Assembly (NCBI GenBank): GCA_028277845.1
Contig: JANQFL010000078.1
Span: 1 to 40,626, forward strand
Source of the DNA: Sneathiellales bacterium
GTDB lineage: Bacteria; Pseudomonadota; Alphaproteobacteria; JANQFL01
DNA length: 40,626 nucleotides
Direction of reading: 5' to 3'
The number at the start of each line of letters is the position of its first letter. The first letter of the stretch is position 1. Positions 16,655-25,566 of the stretch are shown piece after piece. The notes under the pieces were generated by a model. It saw only the letters and a list, made by a program, of their open reading frames with translations. It was not told the DNA's origin and searched no databases. The translations under genes were made by a program, and so were the position numbers.

Positions 16655-17452
16655 TCACTTGTCCTTTTTGCGGCGGCGTGCGGCCAGGATTCCGATGGTC
16701 CCAATACTGAAGAGTGCGAGTGCTTCGGGTTCGGGAACGGAATTCGCGGAAGGCCGTAGGTCGCCGTCCGACACTGAGGCCATGGGCAAGTTGCTCACGG
16801 TAATAGTGATGAGATCCAATAGGTCAGGATCATAGTTCGGGTCGAGTGAAATGATCGGGTCGACAATCGCAAACGCTGATCTGACGATCCCCGGGGTTGC
16901 CCAGCCAAGGATTGCTTCTGCGGACTTTGTGACGGTAAAGCCTTCGCCTGACCGCACGCCGGGGTACATCGATCGAGTGATCCTGTCGCTTACCACGCTC
17001 CACTTCTGCAAACCAAGGGAACTAAAAACTTCAACGCTCGCTATGGATTGGCCTCCCATCACCCAGAAATCCATATCTAACTTGATTGGAAGTCGGCCTG
17101 ACGGATCCAATCCTGTTCGGGTAAAAAAGATTGGAGCAACCTCAATTCCTACATGGTACGTATAGCTTGCACGCGCGTGCGCGTATGCTAGGCAACTGTT
17201 GCTGGCGCCAGGTATTGCTGCAGAAGTACAGTCAATAATTACTTGAGCCTTGGCTTCTTCAGTGAAACCGGCATTGCCTGCCCGAGCGAACGAATAGGCG
17301 TATCCAGGCGCACCGATTCCAGCATCAACATACAAAGTACGCGTACCGGGCGGCAACGGGATCGCTTGAGCTGTCCCTGCTATCCCAAACAGAACCAGAG
17401 TGATTAGAACGCCAGCTAACCTCTTAATTGTCGTGTTATTCGCATGCATCAT
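16655..17452 (-). CDS. PEP-CTERM sorting-domain protein, secreted
   Basis: 265 residues. A signal peptide is clear (basic start, hydrophobic stretch LAGVLITLVLFGIAGTAQA at about residues 11-29, probable cleavage after AQA). The C-terminus carries a PEP-CTERM signal: VPEPEALALF, a short hydrophobic helix, then a basic RRRKK tail. Such signals are cut and sorted by an exosortase (EpsH/XrtA type); none is in this window. The mature part is rich in Ser, Ala and Tyr with two cysteines and no enzyme motif that I recognise; a surface or biofilm-matrix role is typical. The ATG at 17452 is chosen for its strong GGGGAG site; the ATG at 17449 is also possible. Base composition is clearly more AT-rich than the neighbours, suggesting transfer. 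It is divergent from a LuxR-type regulator. Confidence 0.85.
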   Translation of the reverse strand: MMHANNTTIKRLAGVLITLVLFGIAGTAQAIPLPPGTRTLYVDAGIGAPGYAYSFARAGNAGFTEEAKAQVIIDCTSAAIPGASNSCLAYAHARASYTYHVGIEVAPIFFTRTGLDPSGRLPIKLDMDFWVMGGQSIASVEVFSSLGLQKWSVVSDRITRSMYPGVRSGEGFTVTKSAEAILGWATPGIVRSAFAIVDPIISLDPNYDPDLLDLITITVSNLPMASVSDGDLRPSANSVPEPEALALFSIGTIGILAARRRKKDK

Positions 17453-18007
17453 TGGACTCTCCCCGGCGAACTGAACTAGACGCAATATTGGTTTGGTTCG
17501 TATTCGTGTAGATCTTCGACACGACGAACTTGTTGCGGAATTGTCATCAGCGAGGAGTGTCGGTTTGCGCCGGAAGTTGGCGCCGGAACCTGAAAAAGCG
17601 AATGGACTTGCATTTCATTGTCACTTCCCGCAACACGACCGTTTCTTCTTCTGTAATTCCCATCTTGGCTGCTTGTTGTTGGTCTAGGGTATGCAGCCCG
17701 TGGCGTGCGTCAGCCCCCGTACGGGGGTAACGATCGCGTTTTTGTCTCAATAGATGGGGAAATGCGCCATCCTGAATAGTTTGAATTGCGACGGAATTAT
17801 TTTTTGATCAACACTTTGAAATGCTCGTTTTGCAGGCATCGCTTGAGAAAGTGCGTGCCACAGATTGATTTTGTATTTATTGCCTTTCCTTTAGATTACA
17901 GTAATTTGATTCTCCGATTGACGTTGCCTTCCATGTGAATATCGCGGGTGATGGCGTAACGGGGGGCAGCAAGCAGCTTTCATTGAGGAACATAGAAGGG
18001 GACGCGT
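17453..18007. other. AT-rich divergent intergenic region (555 bases)
   Basis: No convincing gene is present. It separates the PEP-CTERM gene (leftward) from the LuxR-type regulator gene (rightward). It is visibly richer in A and T than the rest of the window, with several A/T runs around 17790-17910. The one striking element is a perfect GC palindrome at 17714-17727, described separately. A related half-site-like stretch (GTAACGGGGGG) occurs near 17957-17967, just upstream of the regulator. Confidence 0.6.
17714..17727. promoter_or_regulatory. 14-bp perfect palindrome, candidate operator
   Basis: CCCCCGTACGGGGG is fully self-complementary and stands out in AT-rich surroundings. Its centre is about 268 bases from the PEP-CTERM start codon and about 287 from the regulator start codon, so it is near the middle of the divergent region. 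A dimeric LuxR-type protein is the natural candidate to bind such a site, but binding is inference. Confidence 0.45.
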
Positions 18008-19198
18008 TTGGCAACGCATCAAATGGACAGAACCCTAATGTTCGAAACGGTGGGTCGACTCTACGAAGCAGCCGCTAATCCTGAGCGCTGGCCAGCGGCG
18101 GTCGAGACAGCGGCTCAATTGTTCAACGCACCCATGGGACAGATCAATGTGTATAACGCGCGTCAGTCCCGCCTGAATTTTTCGGTTGCCCACGGTGTCG
18201 CTTATAGCCATCACGTGTTAAACCGCTATGCAGAATTAAGTGCAGGAGATCCGTTCACCCACAAGGCACTGAAGTATTCCGGCAAAGCTTTACGGTGCAG
18301 CCAGATCGCCGACCGATCGACCATACGAAAGTCTCAAATGTACCGGGAGATCCTTCAGCCTCACGGTATCGAATACCGCGTTGTCTCTATTGTCGGTGAC
18401 CAAGAGTCTCAATTCGGCATCTTTGGCCTAATGCGCGGATCCAATGATAGAGATTTCGACGACGACGACGTGGCCTTGATGAGCGATATCTTGCCCCATT
18501 TCCGTCAGGCTATGTCGCTGTACTCCACGCTCTCTACTGGAACAACCGGGGACAAATTTGCTCTCGCGGCACTCAACAGCCTGTCAGTCGGCATTGCCAT
18601 CGTCGATTCTAACGCCAGCGTGCTGTTTCTCAATACAGCAGGCAAGGCGATCATCGATGAAGAAGGAGGCTTTGCTTTACGTAACAATCACCTCACGGCG
18701 GACCGTCCAGAAGACGCAGTGAGGATGTTGGCAATTCTCCGCCAAATTATCGGCGAATCGAAGTCCGGTGTTTCCACGTCTGCCGACTTTTTAGTGCTCG
18801 GCCGTATTGACGGCGGGGCGCCACTTTCGGCAACCATTGCGCCGTTGGTCCGGCACGTTGACTTGCCCGTCCCACTCGCCCATGTCGATAGCCTAGCAAT
18901 CGTTGTATTCACTGACCCCTGCCGACAGATGGAGGTGCCGGCGGAACTGCTTCAACGGCTCTACGGCCTGACACCGGCGGAAGGCCGCCTGCTTGCTGAA
19001 CTGGTCGGCGGCCGGTCCCTGGAGGATGCGGCCCGCGCCCTCGGCGTCAAAAAAGAAACCGGCCGCAAGCGCTTGGCCAACATTTTTCAGAAGACTCAGA
19101 CCAATCGACAGGCTGAATTAGTCCGTCACGTATTGGCCAACCCTGTATGGATCACGGAACAAGCCAAACGACCCTCACTGGCCGTGGCTAGTGTATGA
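18008..19198 (+). CDS. LuxR-type transcriptional regulator with PAS-like sensory region
   Basis: 396 residues. The C-terminal helix-turn-helix lies at about residues 318-385 (LTPAEGRLLAELVGGRSLED, GVKKETGRKRLANIFQKTQ, then RQAELVRHVL). The first ~170 residues resemble the alpha-helical N-terminal domain found in a group of alphaproteobacterial LuxR regulators. Residues ~180-300 look like a PAS domain (SVGIAIVDSNASVLFLN). It has no autoinducer-binding domain that I can recognise. The start is TTG at 18008: AAGGGG lies six bases upstream, at correct spacing, while the in-frame ATG at 18023 is too far from it. It is divergent from the PEP-CTERM gene and probably regulates it and itself (inference). 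Confidence 0.85.
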   Translation: MATHQMDRTLMFETVGRLYEAAANPERWPAAVETAAQLFNAPMGQINVYNARQSRLNFSVAHGVAYSHHVLNRYAELSAGDPFTHKALKYSGKALRCSQIADRSTIRKSQMYREILQPHGIEYRVVSIVGDQESQFGIFGLMRGSNDRDFDDDDVALMSDILPHFRQAMSLYSTLSTGTTGDKFALAALNSLSVGIAIVDSNASVLFLNTAGKAIIDEEGGFALRNNHLTADRPEDAVRMLAILRQIIGESKSGVSTSADFLVLGRIDGGAPLSATIAPLVRHVDLPVPLAHVDSLAIVVFTDPCRQMEVPAELLQRLYGLTPAEGRLLAELVGGRSLEDAARALGVKKETGRKRLANIFQKTQTNRQAELVRHVLANPVWITEQAKRPSLAVASV

Positions 19199-19398
19199 AT
19201 GTTGAGGCAAGTAGATTATTTCAAACCTTCACCGTGCAAACATGCCTGGACGAGTTGCGCGGACTGACCTTGCTTTCTCGACGTATGCCTCCTTGTGGCT
19301 AATCTCCGAGACCTCCCACAAACAAAGTTGGGCTCGCAAATCTTCCAATAGCCGACGTCCGAACAACCGCTAACGGTCGCCGTAAACACGGACAAACC

Positions 19399-20124
19399 CT
19401 AAAACGTCTCCGTCGACGGCCTGAGGTCCAGCTCGAAGGTCCAGGCGTTTTTCGGCTGGGCGTGAAGCTGATAGTAGGCGTCCGCGATATCGTCGGGATT
19501 GAGCATGGTGTCGGCGGGCGCTTCGCCGAACCGTTCGCGGGTACGGTCGCTGTCGATGCGGCCGTCGATCACCACATGGGCCACATGGATGCCGTCCGGG
19601 CCCAGCTCCCGGGCCATGCTCTGGGCCAGCGCCCTGAGCGCGAACTTGCCGCCGGCGAAGGCCGCAAATCCGTTGCCGCCGCGCATGCTGGCGGTGGCGC
19701 CGGAAAACAGGATGGTGCCGGCATGACGGTTGAGCATGCAGCGGGCGGCCTCGCGGCCCACCAGGAACCCGGCGAAGGCGCTGAGGCGCCAGACCTTCTC
19801 GTACATGTCTGCCGGCATTTCAATGATGCTGGTGTTGAACCAGGCGCCGGCGTTGTAGACCGCGGTGGTGACCGGTCCGACGTCCTTTTCGACGCGGGCA
19901 AACAGGTCGGCGACCGCCGCTTCGTTCTGGGCGTCGCAGGCGATGGCGGTGATCATCGACGGGTCCGTGCCGGTGTCCGCGGCACAGGCAGCGGCGACCG
20001 CATCCAGCTTGCCCTGGTTGCGCGACGAAACGGCGACCCGGGCGCCCGACTTGAGGAAGCGGCGGGCGATGGCGGCGCCCAGTCCGCTGCCCGCTCCGAC
20101 AATGACGGCGACGTCCGAAGTCAT
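19399..20124 (-). CDS. Short-chain dehydrogenase/reductase family protein with Tyr-to-Phe change
   Basis: 241 residues, Rossmann fold. The cofactor motif is VGAGSGLGAAIA at about residues 9-20, with SSRN after beta-2 suggesting NADP preference (inference). NAG is kept in VYNAGAW and the catalytic Ser region reads ILFSGATAS. The usual YxxxK active site instead reads FAGGK (in AAFAGGKFALRAL), so the catalytic Tyr is Phe. This FxxxK pattern is, to my knowledge, shared by a recognisable SDR subgroup, so it may be functional rather than decay. A GGGAGG site precedes the ATG. It lies 32 bases downstream of the indolepyruvate oxidoreductase gene on the same strand and is likely co-transcribed. Confidence 0.87.
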   Translation of the reverse strand: MTSDVAVIVGAGSGLGAAIARRFLKSGARVAVSSRNQGKLDAVAAACAADTGTDPSMITAIACDAQNEAAVADLFARVEKDVGPVTTAVYNAGAWFNTSIIEMPADMYEKVWRLSAFAGFLVGREAARCMLNRHAGTILFSGATASMRGGNGFAAFAGGKFALRALAQSMARELGPDGIHVAHVVIDGRIDSDRTRERFGEAPADTMLNPDDIADAYYQLHAQPKNAWTFELDLRPSTETF

Positions 20125-20156
20125 GGGATCCTCCCTGGTTGTTGCCGCCCCGTCTT

Positions 20157-23100
20157 CTATTCCGCGGCGGTGGCCTGGGGCGCCGGGTTTTTGTAGCTCT
20201 GCAGCAGTTCCGCCTCGCGCGCCTTGGTCTCGCTGACCGCCTGTTCCTTGACGTGGCCGTAGCCGCGCATCTTCAGGGGCAGGCCGGCGATCTCGATGGC
20301 CAGGGCATGGTTGTCGGAATTCAAACCGTCCAGCAGGGCCGCCACGGTGGCCTCGTAATCGGCAATGAGCTGGCGTTCCTGTTTTCGTTCCGCGGTATAG
20401 CCGAAGATGTCGAACGTGCCGCCGCGCAGTCCCTTCAGGCCGGCCAGCATCCTGAAGGCCTTGAAGACCCAGGGGCCGAAGGCGCGTTTCTGCAATTGGC
20501 CGGTGTTGGGGTCTCGTTGGGCCAGCAACGGCGGCGCCAGGTTGAATTCCAGCGTGTAGTCGCCGTCGAACTGGGCGGCCAGTTTGCGTTCGAACTCGCC
20601 GTCGGTGAACAGCCGGGCGACCTCGTATTCGTCCTTGTAGGCCATCAGCTTGTAGAAGGCGCGGGCGACGGCTTCGGCCAGGCCGCCGCGGCCGGGCGCC
20701 TTGTGGTGCTCGCTTTCCTGAACCTTGCGGACCAGGCCTTCAAACCGTTTCGCATAGGCACTGTCCTGGTAGGCCGTGAGATCGGCCACGCGCTTGGCGA
20801 TGATGCCTTCCAGATCGGCGGCGATTTCCTCGTCTTCCGCCGATTCGGTCAACGGCGCGATCGCCTGTTCGACCATTTTCGGGTCATGGGCGGCGAGCCG
20901 GCCCCAGGACAGGGCCTTCTTGTTGGACGCGACGGCGACGCCGTTGATGTCGATGGCCCGCTCGATGGCTTCCAGGCTGACCGGCACCAGGCCGCGCTGG
21001 ATGGCATAACCCAGCATGAAGATGTTGGTGGCGATGGCGTCGCCCATCAGGGTCGTCGCCATGCGGGTCGCCTCGACGAACTCGGTCAGATTGTCTCCGG
21101 CCGCCTTGCGGATGGCCGCCTGGGTATAGTCTGCGTGGAATGCCATGTCCGGGTTCATGGTGAAGGCGGCGGTCGGCACCAGGTGCTTGTTGATGACGGC
21201 GTGGGTCGAGCCGCTTTGCACCTTGGCCAGGGCATCGAAGCTGCCGGCCACCACCATGTCGCAGCCGAGCAGCAGATTGGCGCCGCCGGCGGCGATGCGC
21301 ACGGCGTTGATGTCCTCGGGCTTCTGGGATATGCGCACGTGGCTGAGCACGGCGCCGTTCTTCTGGGCCAGGCCGGTCATGTCGAGGACGGAGCAGCCCT
21401 TGCCTTCCAGATGGGCGGCCATGCCGAGCAGGGCACCGATGGTGATGACGCCCGTGCCGCCGATGCCGGTGACCAGGATGTCGTAGGGCTGATCGATCTC
21501 GGCGACGGACGGAAGCGGCAGGTTCTCGAGCGCTTCGGTCGCCGCGCCGCCGGTGACGCCGGTCTTGCGCTTGCGGATCTGCGCCCCGCGCACGGTGACG
21601 AAGCTGGGGCAGAAACCCTTCTGGCAGGAATAGTCCTTATTGCAGGCCGACTGGTTGATGGTGCGCTTGCGGCCGTATTCGGTCTCCAGCGGTTCGACCG
21701 AGACGCAGTTGGACTGCACCGAACAGTCGCCGCAGCCCTCGCAGACCCGGGCGTTGATGAACAGCCGCTTGTCCGGATCGGGGAAGGCGCCGCGCTTGCG
21801 CCGGCGGCGTTTCTCGGCGGCGCAGGTCTGGTCGTAGATCAGCACCGTGCAGCCCTCGACCTCGCGCAGTTCCTTCTGAATGGCGTCCAGTTTGTCCCGG
21901 TGGTGCACCGTGACGCCGGGCGCGAAGTCGACCCCGATGGGGTATTTGTCGGGTTCGTCGCTGACGATGACGATTTTCTTGACCCCTTCGCCGTAGACCT
22001 GGTGGGTGATCTTGGGCACCGTGAGCTGGTGATCGAGCGGCTGGCCGCCGGTCATGGCCACGGCGTCGTTGAACAGGATCTTGTAGGTGATGTTGACACC
22101 GGCGGCGACGGCGGCGCGGATCGCCAGCAGGCCGGAATGGTGGTAGGTGCCGTCGCCCAGATTGGCGAAGATGTGGTTTTCGTCGGTAAACGGCGCCTGG
22201 CCGGTCCACGGCACACCTTCGCCGCCCATCTGGGTGAAGGTGGCGGTGGAACGGTCCATCCACACGGCCATGAAGTGGCAGCCGATGCCGGCCACGGCGC
22301 GGCTGCCGTCGGGCACCTTGGTCGACGTGTTGTGTGGGCAGCCCGAACAGAAATAGGGCATGCGCACCGTCTTCGGCGGTTCGCGGTCGAGGGCGCGCTC
22401 CTTCTTGTCGAGGAACTCGAGCCGTTCGTGGATCTTGCGGTTGGTATAGAACTTGTCGAGCCGGTCGGAAATGATGCGGGCGATGCGCGCCGGCGTCAGT
22501 TCGCCGGCCGACGGCAGCACCCAGTTGCCGTCCTCGTCGAACTTGCCGACGATGCGCGGCCGCACGTGGGGGCGCCAGTTGTAGAGCTGTTCCTTGAGCT
22601 GGTTTTCCAGCAGCGCCCGTTTTTCCTCGATGACCAGGACCTCTTCCAGGCCCTCGGCGAAGCGCCGGGCGCCGACCCGCTCGAGCGGCCAGGGCATGCC
22701 GACCTTGTAGACCCGCAGGCCGATCTTGGCCGCTTCGGCGTCGTCGATGCCGAGATCCTCGAGCGCCTGGCGCACGTCGAGATACGACTTGCCGGTGGTG
22801 ATGATGCCGAAGCGCGGGTTGGGGCTGTCGATCACCACCTTGTCCAGCTGATTGGCGCGGGCGAACGACAGGCAGGCGTAGATCTTCTGCTGGTGCAGGC
22901 GCTGTTCCTGGTCGATGCGGTCGTCGGGCCAACGGATGTTGAGGCCCTCGGGCGGCATGTTGAAGTCCTCCGGGATCTTCACGTCGACCCGGTGCGGGTC
23001 GACATAGACGCTGGCGGAGCTTTCGACGGTCTCGGCGGCGGCGATGAAACCGACCCACAGGCCCGAGAAGCGCGACATCTCCCAACCCAGAATGCCGTAG

Positions 23101-23642
23101 TCGAGATATTCCTGCACGTTGGCCGGGTTGAGCACCGGCATCATGGTGGCCATGAAATTGTGCTCGGACTGGTGCGCCAGCGTCGACGAGATGGCGGCAT
23201 GGTCGTCGCCGGCAATGACCAGCACGCCGCCGTGTTTCGACGAGCCGGCCGCGTTGCCGTGCTTGAACACGTCGCCGCAACGGTCGACGCCGGGGCCCTT
23301 GCCGTACCAGATGGAAAACACGCCGTCGTACTTGGCGCCCTGGAACAGGTTGTTCTGCTGGCTGCCCCAGACGGCGGTGGCGGCCAGGTCTTCGTTGACG
23401 CCCGGCTCGAAGTGGACGTGGTTGTCCTTGAGAAAGCTGCGGGCGCGCCACAGGTTCTGGTCGTAGCCGCCCAGCGGCGAACCGCGATAGCCGGAAATAA
23501 ACCCGGCCGTGTTGAGGCCGTTGGCCAGATCGCGCTGGCGCTGCATCATGGGCAGCCGGACCAGGGCCTGGACCCCGTTCAGGAACACACGGCCCGAATC
23601 GAGCGTGTACTTGTCGTCAAGGGTGACGGCGGCAAGCGTCAT
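20157..23642 (-). CDS. Indolepyruvate ferredoxin oxidoreductase, fused alpha-gamma type
   Basis: 1161 residues. Oxidatively decarboxylates aryl- or branched 2-keto acids from amino acid breakdown to acyl-CoA with reduction of ferredoxin; cytosolic. In order: an N-terminal 2-oxoacid oxidoreductase region with GYRGSPLGGYD near residue 50; GCPHNTST at about 434; the ThDP region with NLGDGTYHHSG at about 494 and ILFNDAVAMTGGQP; an iron-sulfur region starting CEGCGDC at about 630 and ending CQKGFCPSF; a gamma-type domain with GIGGTGVITIGALLG near 725; and a C-terminal domain of about 230 residues. Separate iorA and iorB subunits occur in archaea, while this one-chain form is common in aerobic Proteobacteria. 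Substrate specificity cannot be read from sequence. Confidence 0.93.
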   Translation of the reverse strand: MTLAAVTLDDKYTLDSGRVFLNGVQALVRLPMMQRQRDLANGLNTAGFISGYRGSPLGGYDQNLWRARSFLKDNHVHFEPGVNEDLAATAVWGSQQNNLFQGAKYDGVFSIWYGKGPGVDRCGDVFKHGNAAGSSKHGGVLVIAGDDHAAISSTLAHQSEHNFMATMMPVLNPANVQEYLDYGILGWEMSRFSGLWVGFIAAAETVESSASVYVDPHRVDVKIPEDFNMPPEGLNIRWPDDRIDQEQRLHQQKIYACLSFARANQLDKVVIDSPNPRFGIITTGKSYLDVRQALEDLGIDDAEAAKIGLRVYKVGMPWPLERVGARRFAEGLEEVLVIEEKRALLENQLKEQLYNWRPHVRPRIVGKFDEDGNWVLPSAGELTPARIARIISDRLDKFYTNRKIHERLEFLDKKERALDREPPKTVRMPYFCSGCPHNTSTKVPDGSRAVAGIGCHFMAVWMDRSTATFTQMGGEGVPWTGQAPFTDENHIFANLGDGTYHHSGLLAIRAAVAAGVNITYKILFNDAVAMTGGQPLDHQLTVPKITHQVYGEGVKKIVIVSDEPDKYPIGVDFAPGVTVHHRDKLDAIQKELREVEGCTVLIYDQTCAAEKRRRRKRGAFPDPDKRLFINARVCEGCGDCSVQSNCVSVEPLETEYGRKRTINQSACNKDYSCQKGFCPSFVTVRGAQIRKRKTGVTGGAATEALENLPLPSVAEIDQPYDILVTGIGGTGVITIGALLGMAAHLEGKGCSVLDMTGLAQKNGAVLSHVRISQKPEDINAVRIAAGGANLLLGCDMVVAGSFDALAKVQSGSTHAVINKHLVPTAAFTMNPDMAFHADYTQAAIRKAAGDNLTEFVEATRMATTLMGDAIATNIFMLGYAIQRGLVPVSLEAIERAIDINGVAVASNKKALSWGRLAAHDPKMVEQAIAPLTESAEDEEIAADLEGIIAKRVADLTAYQDSAYAKRFEGLVRKVQESEHHKAPGRGGLAEAVARAFYKLMAYKDEYEVARLFTDGEFERKLAAQFDGDYTLEFNLAPPLLAQRDPNTGQLQKRAFGPWVFKAFRMLAGLKGLRGGTFDIFGYTAERKQERQLIADYEATVAALLDGLNSDNHALAIEIAGLPLKMRGYGHVKEQAVSETKAREAELLQSYKNPAPQATAAE

Positions 23643-24066
23643 GGCGTTTGATCTCCCGGATGCGCAGTCTTTTCATAATAGGTAAAGCATGCTGACCTAT
23701 TTGTCCATGCGCAAGCATGTGCGGAGCCTGAGTGCGGTACGGGCAGAAATAAATAAACTATTGAATTTAATCGACTTATTGTCTGAGGCCGTGGCATTCC
23801 ACTCAATCAGTCAATTCTGCGCGACGAACCGGAAAACGCCACGATTCGCCCCTATCGATCAATGAACTAGGGCAGTTATACACCGGAAAGAAGCTTTTCG
23901 CCGGAAAGACGGACATTCGCCACGAAATATTTACCCGCACGGGCGAATTTAGCCCGGTGACATTCGTGCCGAATTACACGAATACGGCATATTCAGGGGA
24001 TGATTTCGCCGGAGCGGGCGACTATCTTGGCGCCGCGCACCAGCCGTCAACAGAAGGATTGTTTTT
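23643..24066. other. Non-coding region with short repeats and inverted repeats (424 bases)
   Basis: No supported gene. The left half (about 23750-23790) is AT-rich. The right half carries several related short units: ACCGGAAA at 23828 and 23882 and GCCGGAAAG at 23900, each followed within ~20 bases by TTCGCC. It also has two small stem-loops at 23938-23959 and 23962-23983. It is upstream of both the divergent indolepyruvate oxidoreductase gene and the epimerase gene, so it probably holds both promoters and operator-like elements (inference). Confidence 0.5.
23962..23983. repeat. 7-bp perfect inverted repeat upstream of the epimerase gene
   Basis: ATTCGTG and CACGAAT are separated by eight bases. 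Immediately before it, CACGGGC at 23938-23944 and GCCCGGTG at 23952-23959 form a second, slightly bulged inverted repeat. The pair lies 80-130 bases before the epimerase start codon. The sizes fit either a protein-binding site or leader hairpins. Confidence 0.4.
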
Positions 24067-25053
24067 ATGGCCGTGCTTGTTACAGGCGTTGCCGGATTTA
24101 TCGGCTCGCATGTTGCCCAGGCATTGCTCGACCGCGGCGACCAGGTCGTCGGCGTCGACAACATGAACACCTATTACGACGTCACGCTCAAGGAAGCCCG
24201 GCTCGAGCGGTTGCGCACGCGCAACGGTTTTTCCTTCCACAAGGTGGACATCACCGACGAAGACGCCATGACCGCCGCCTTCGCCGATCTGGGCGGCGTC
24301 ACCAAGGCCGTCAATCTGGCGGCCCAGGCCGGCGTGCGTCACTCGATCGAACATCCCATGGACTATGTGCGCACCAACCTGGTCGGCCATATGGTTGTGC
24401 TGGAACGCTGCCGCCACCAACCCGGCTTTGAGCATCTGGTCTACGCCTCGTCCAGCTCGGTCTACGGCGGCAACGACAAGTATCCTTCGTCGGTCGCAGA
24501 TCCGGTCGACAAGCCGATTTCACTGTATGCCGCCACCAAGAAGGCGGACGAACTATTCGGCCATTGCTACGGCCACCTCTACAACATTCCGCAAACCGGT
24601 CTGCGGTTCTTCACCGTGTACGGACCGTGGGGCCGTCCGGACATGGCGCTGTTCCTGTTCACCAAGGCGATCCTGGACGGCAAGCCGATCCATGTATTCA
24701 ACAACGGCGATATGCGGCGCGACTTCACCTACATCGACGATATCGTGTCGGGTGTGCTGGCGGCGCTCGACAATCCGCCGGCGGCGGACGAGGACGGCGC
24801 GGTCCCGCACCGGGTCTACAATCTCGGCAATCACAAGTCCGAACAGTTGATGGACATGATCGGTGTACTGGAACAAACCCTGGGCCGGGAAGCGGAAAAG
24901 ATCTTCGAACCCATGCAGCCGGGAGACGTGCGGGAAAGCTATGCCGACATCGCCGAAACCCAGCGGGACCTCGGCTTCGAGCCGAAGACGCCCATCTCCG
25001 ACGGAATTCCCCGCTTCGTGGAATGGTACAAGGGTTTTTATGGCGTCGCGTAA
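24067..25053 (+). CDS. NAD-dependent sugar-nucleotide epimerase, UDP-glucuronate 4-epimerase-like
   Basis: 328 residues, extended SDR fold. The NAD motif GVAGFIGSHVAQALL is at about residues 7-21, followed by GVDNMNTYYD. Further marks are AAQAGVRHSIEHP, YASSSSVYGGN, the catalytic YAATKKADE (YxxxK) at about residue 158, and RFFTVYGPWGRPDMALFLFTKAI. The last segment is characteristic of UDP-glucuronate 4-epimerases (CapI/LpsL type), which make UDP-galacturonate for capsule or lipopolysaccharide. An AAGGA site precedes the ATG at good spacing. No other polysaccharide gene is adjacent, so the destination of the sugar is unknown. Confidence 0.9.
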   Translation: MAVLVTGVAGFIGSHVAQALLDRGDQVVGVDNMNTYYDVTLKEARLERLRTRNGFSFHKVDITDEDAMTAAFADLGGVTKAVNLAAQAGVRHSIEHPMDYVRTNLVGHMVVLERCRHQPGFEHLVYASSSSVYGGNDKYPSSVADPVDKPISLYAATKKADELFGHCYGHLYNIPQTGLRFFTVYGPWGRPDMALFLFTKAILDGKPIHVFNNGDMRRDFTYIDDIVSGVLAALDNPPAADEDGAVPHRVYNLGNHKSEQLMDMIGVLEQTLGREAEKIFEPMQPGDVRESYADIAETQRDLGFEPKTPISDGIPRFVEWYKGFYGVA

Positions 25054-25068
25054 GTCGGAGCGGCGCCC

Positions 25069-25566
25069 ATGAGCATGCCCGAATTGCCGGTCGATGAAGA
25101 TCTGGTCCGGCGCATCATCCACGACGGCATTCCCCATTGTAAGGAATTGAACACGTCCCTGGTCGATGTCGATATCGCCAATCGCCGGGCCACCATGAAG
25201 CTGCCCTACGACAAGAAGCTTGTCGGCAACCCGGCGACGGGTGTGTTGCACGGTGGTGCCATTACCTCGGTCATCGACACGGTGTGCGGCGCGGCATTGA
25301 TGGCGTCGCTGGAAAAGCTGGTCGCCGTGGCGACGTTGGACCTGCGCATCGACTATCTGCGGCCGGCGACCCCCGAGAAGGACGTTCTGGCCACCGCCGA
25401 GGTCTACCGCATGACCCGGCGCATCGCCTTCATCCGCGCCACGGCTTATCACGACGACCCGGACGATCCGATCGCGTCCTGCGCCGGCGCCTTCATGATC
25501 GGGTCGAGCGAGAAACCGGTTTTGCCCGGCAATGGTTCCGACGGCGGAGGCGGTGATGCTGCCTGA
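25069..25566 (+). CDS. PaaI-type hotdog thioesterase (first of tandem pair)
   Basis: 165 residues. The hotdog fold signature is seen in GNPATGVLHGGAITSVIDTVCG (HGG near residue 64), followed by LDLRIDYLRPA and a core strand pattern typical of PaaI-like acyl-CoA thioesterases. The C-terminus is a short Gly-rich tail (GSDGGGG). It hydrolyses an acyl-CoA thioester; the acyl group is unknown. The stop codon overlaps the start of a second, divergent hotdog gene by 11 bases, so the two proteins are probably made together and may form a heteromer (inference). The ATG at 25069 is used; an ATG at 25075 is also possible. Confidence 0.87.
   Translation: MSMPELPVDEDLVRRIIHDGIPHCKELNTSLVDVDIANRRATMKLPYDKKLVGNPATGVLHGGAITSVIDTVCGAALMASLEKLVAVATLDLRIDYLRPATPEKDVLATAEVYRMTRRIAFIRATAYHDDPDDPIASCAGAFMIGSSEKPVLPGNGSDGGGGDAA

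Noticed and set aside
19199-19398. Spacer after the LuxR-type gene examined for a tRNA, attachment site or small gene
   Set aside because: No cloverleaf-like structure, no T-loop motif and no credible open frame with a ribosome site was seen.
20139-23651. Very long open frame (1170 codons) on the plus strand across the indolepyruvate oxidoreductase gene
   Set aside because: It is the antisense shadow of a well-supported enzyme in GC-rich DNA; the translation is His/Gly/Val-rich with no recognisable domain.
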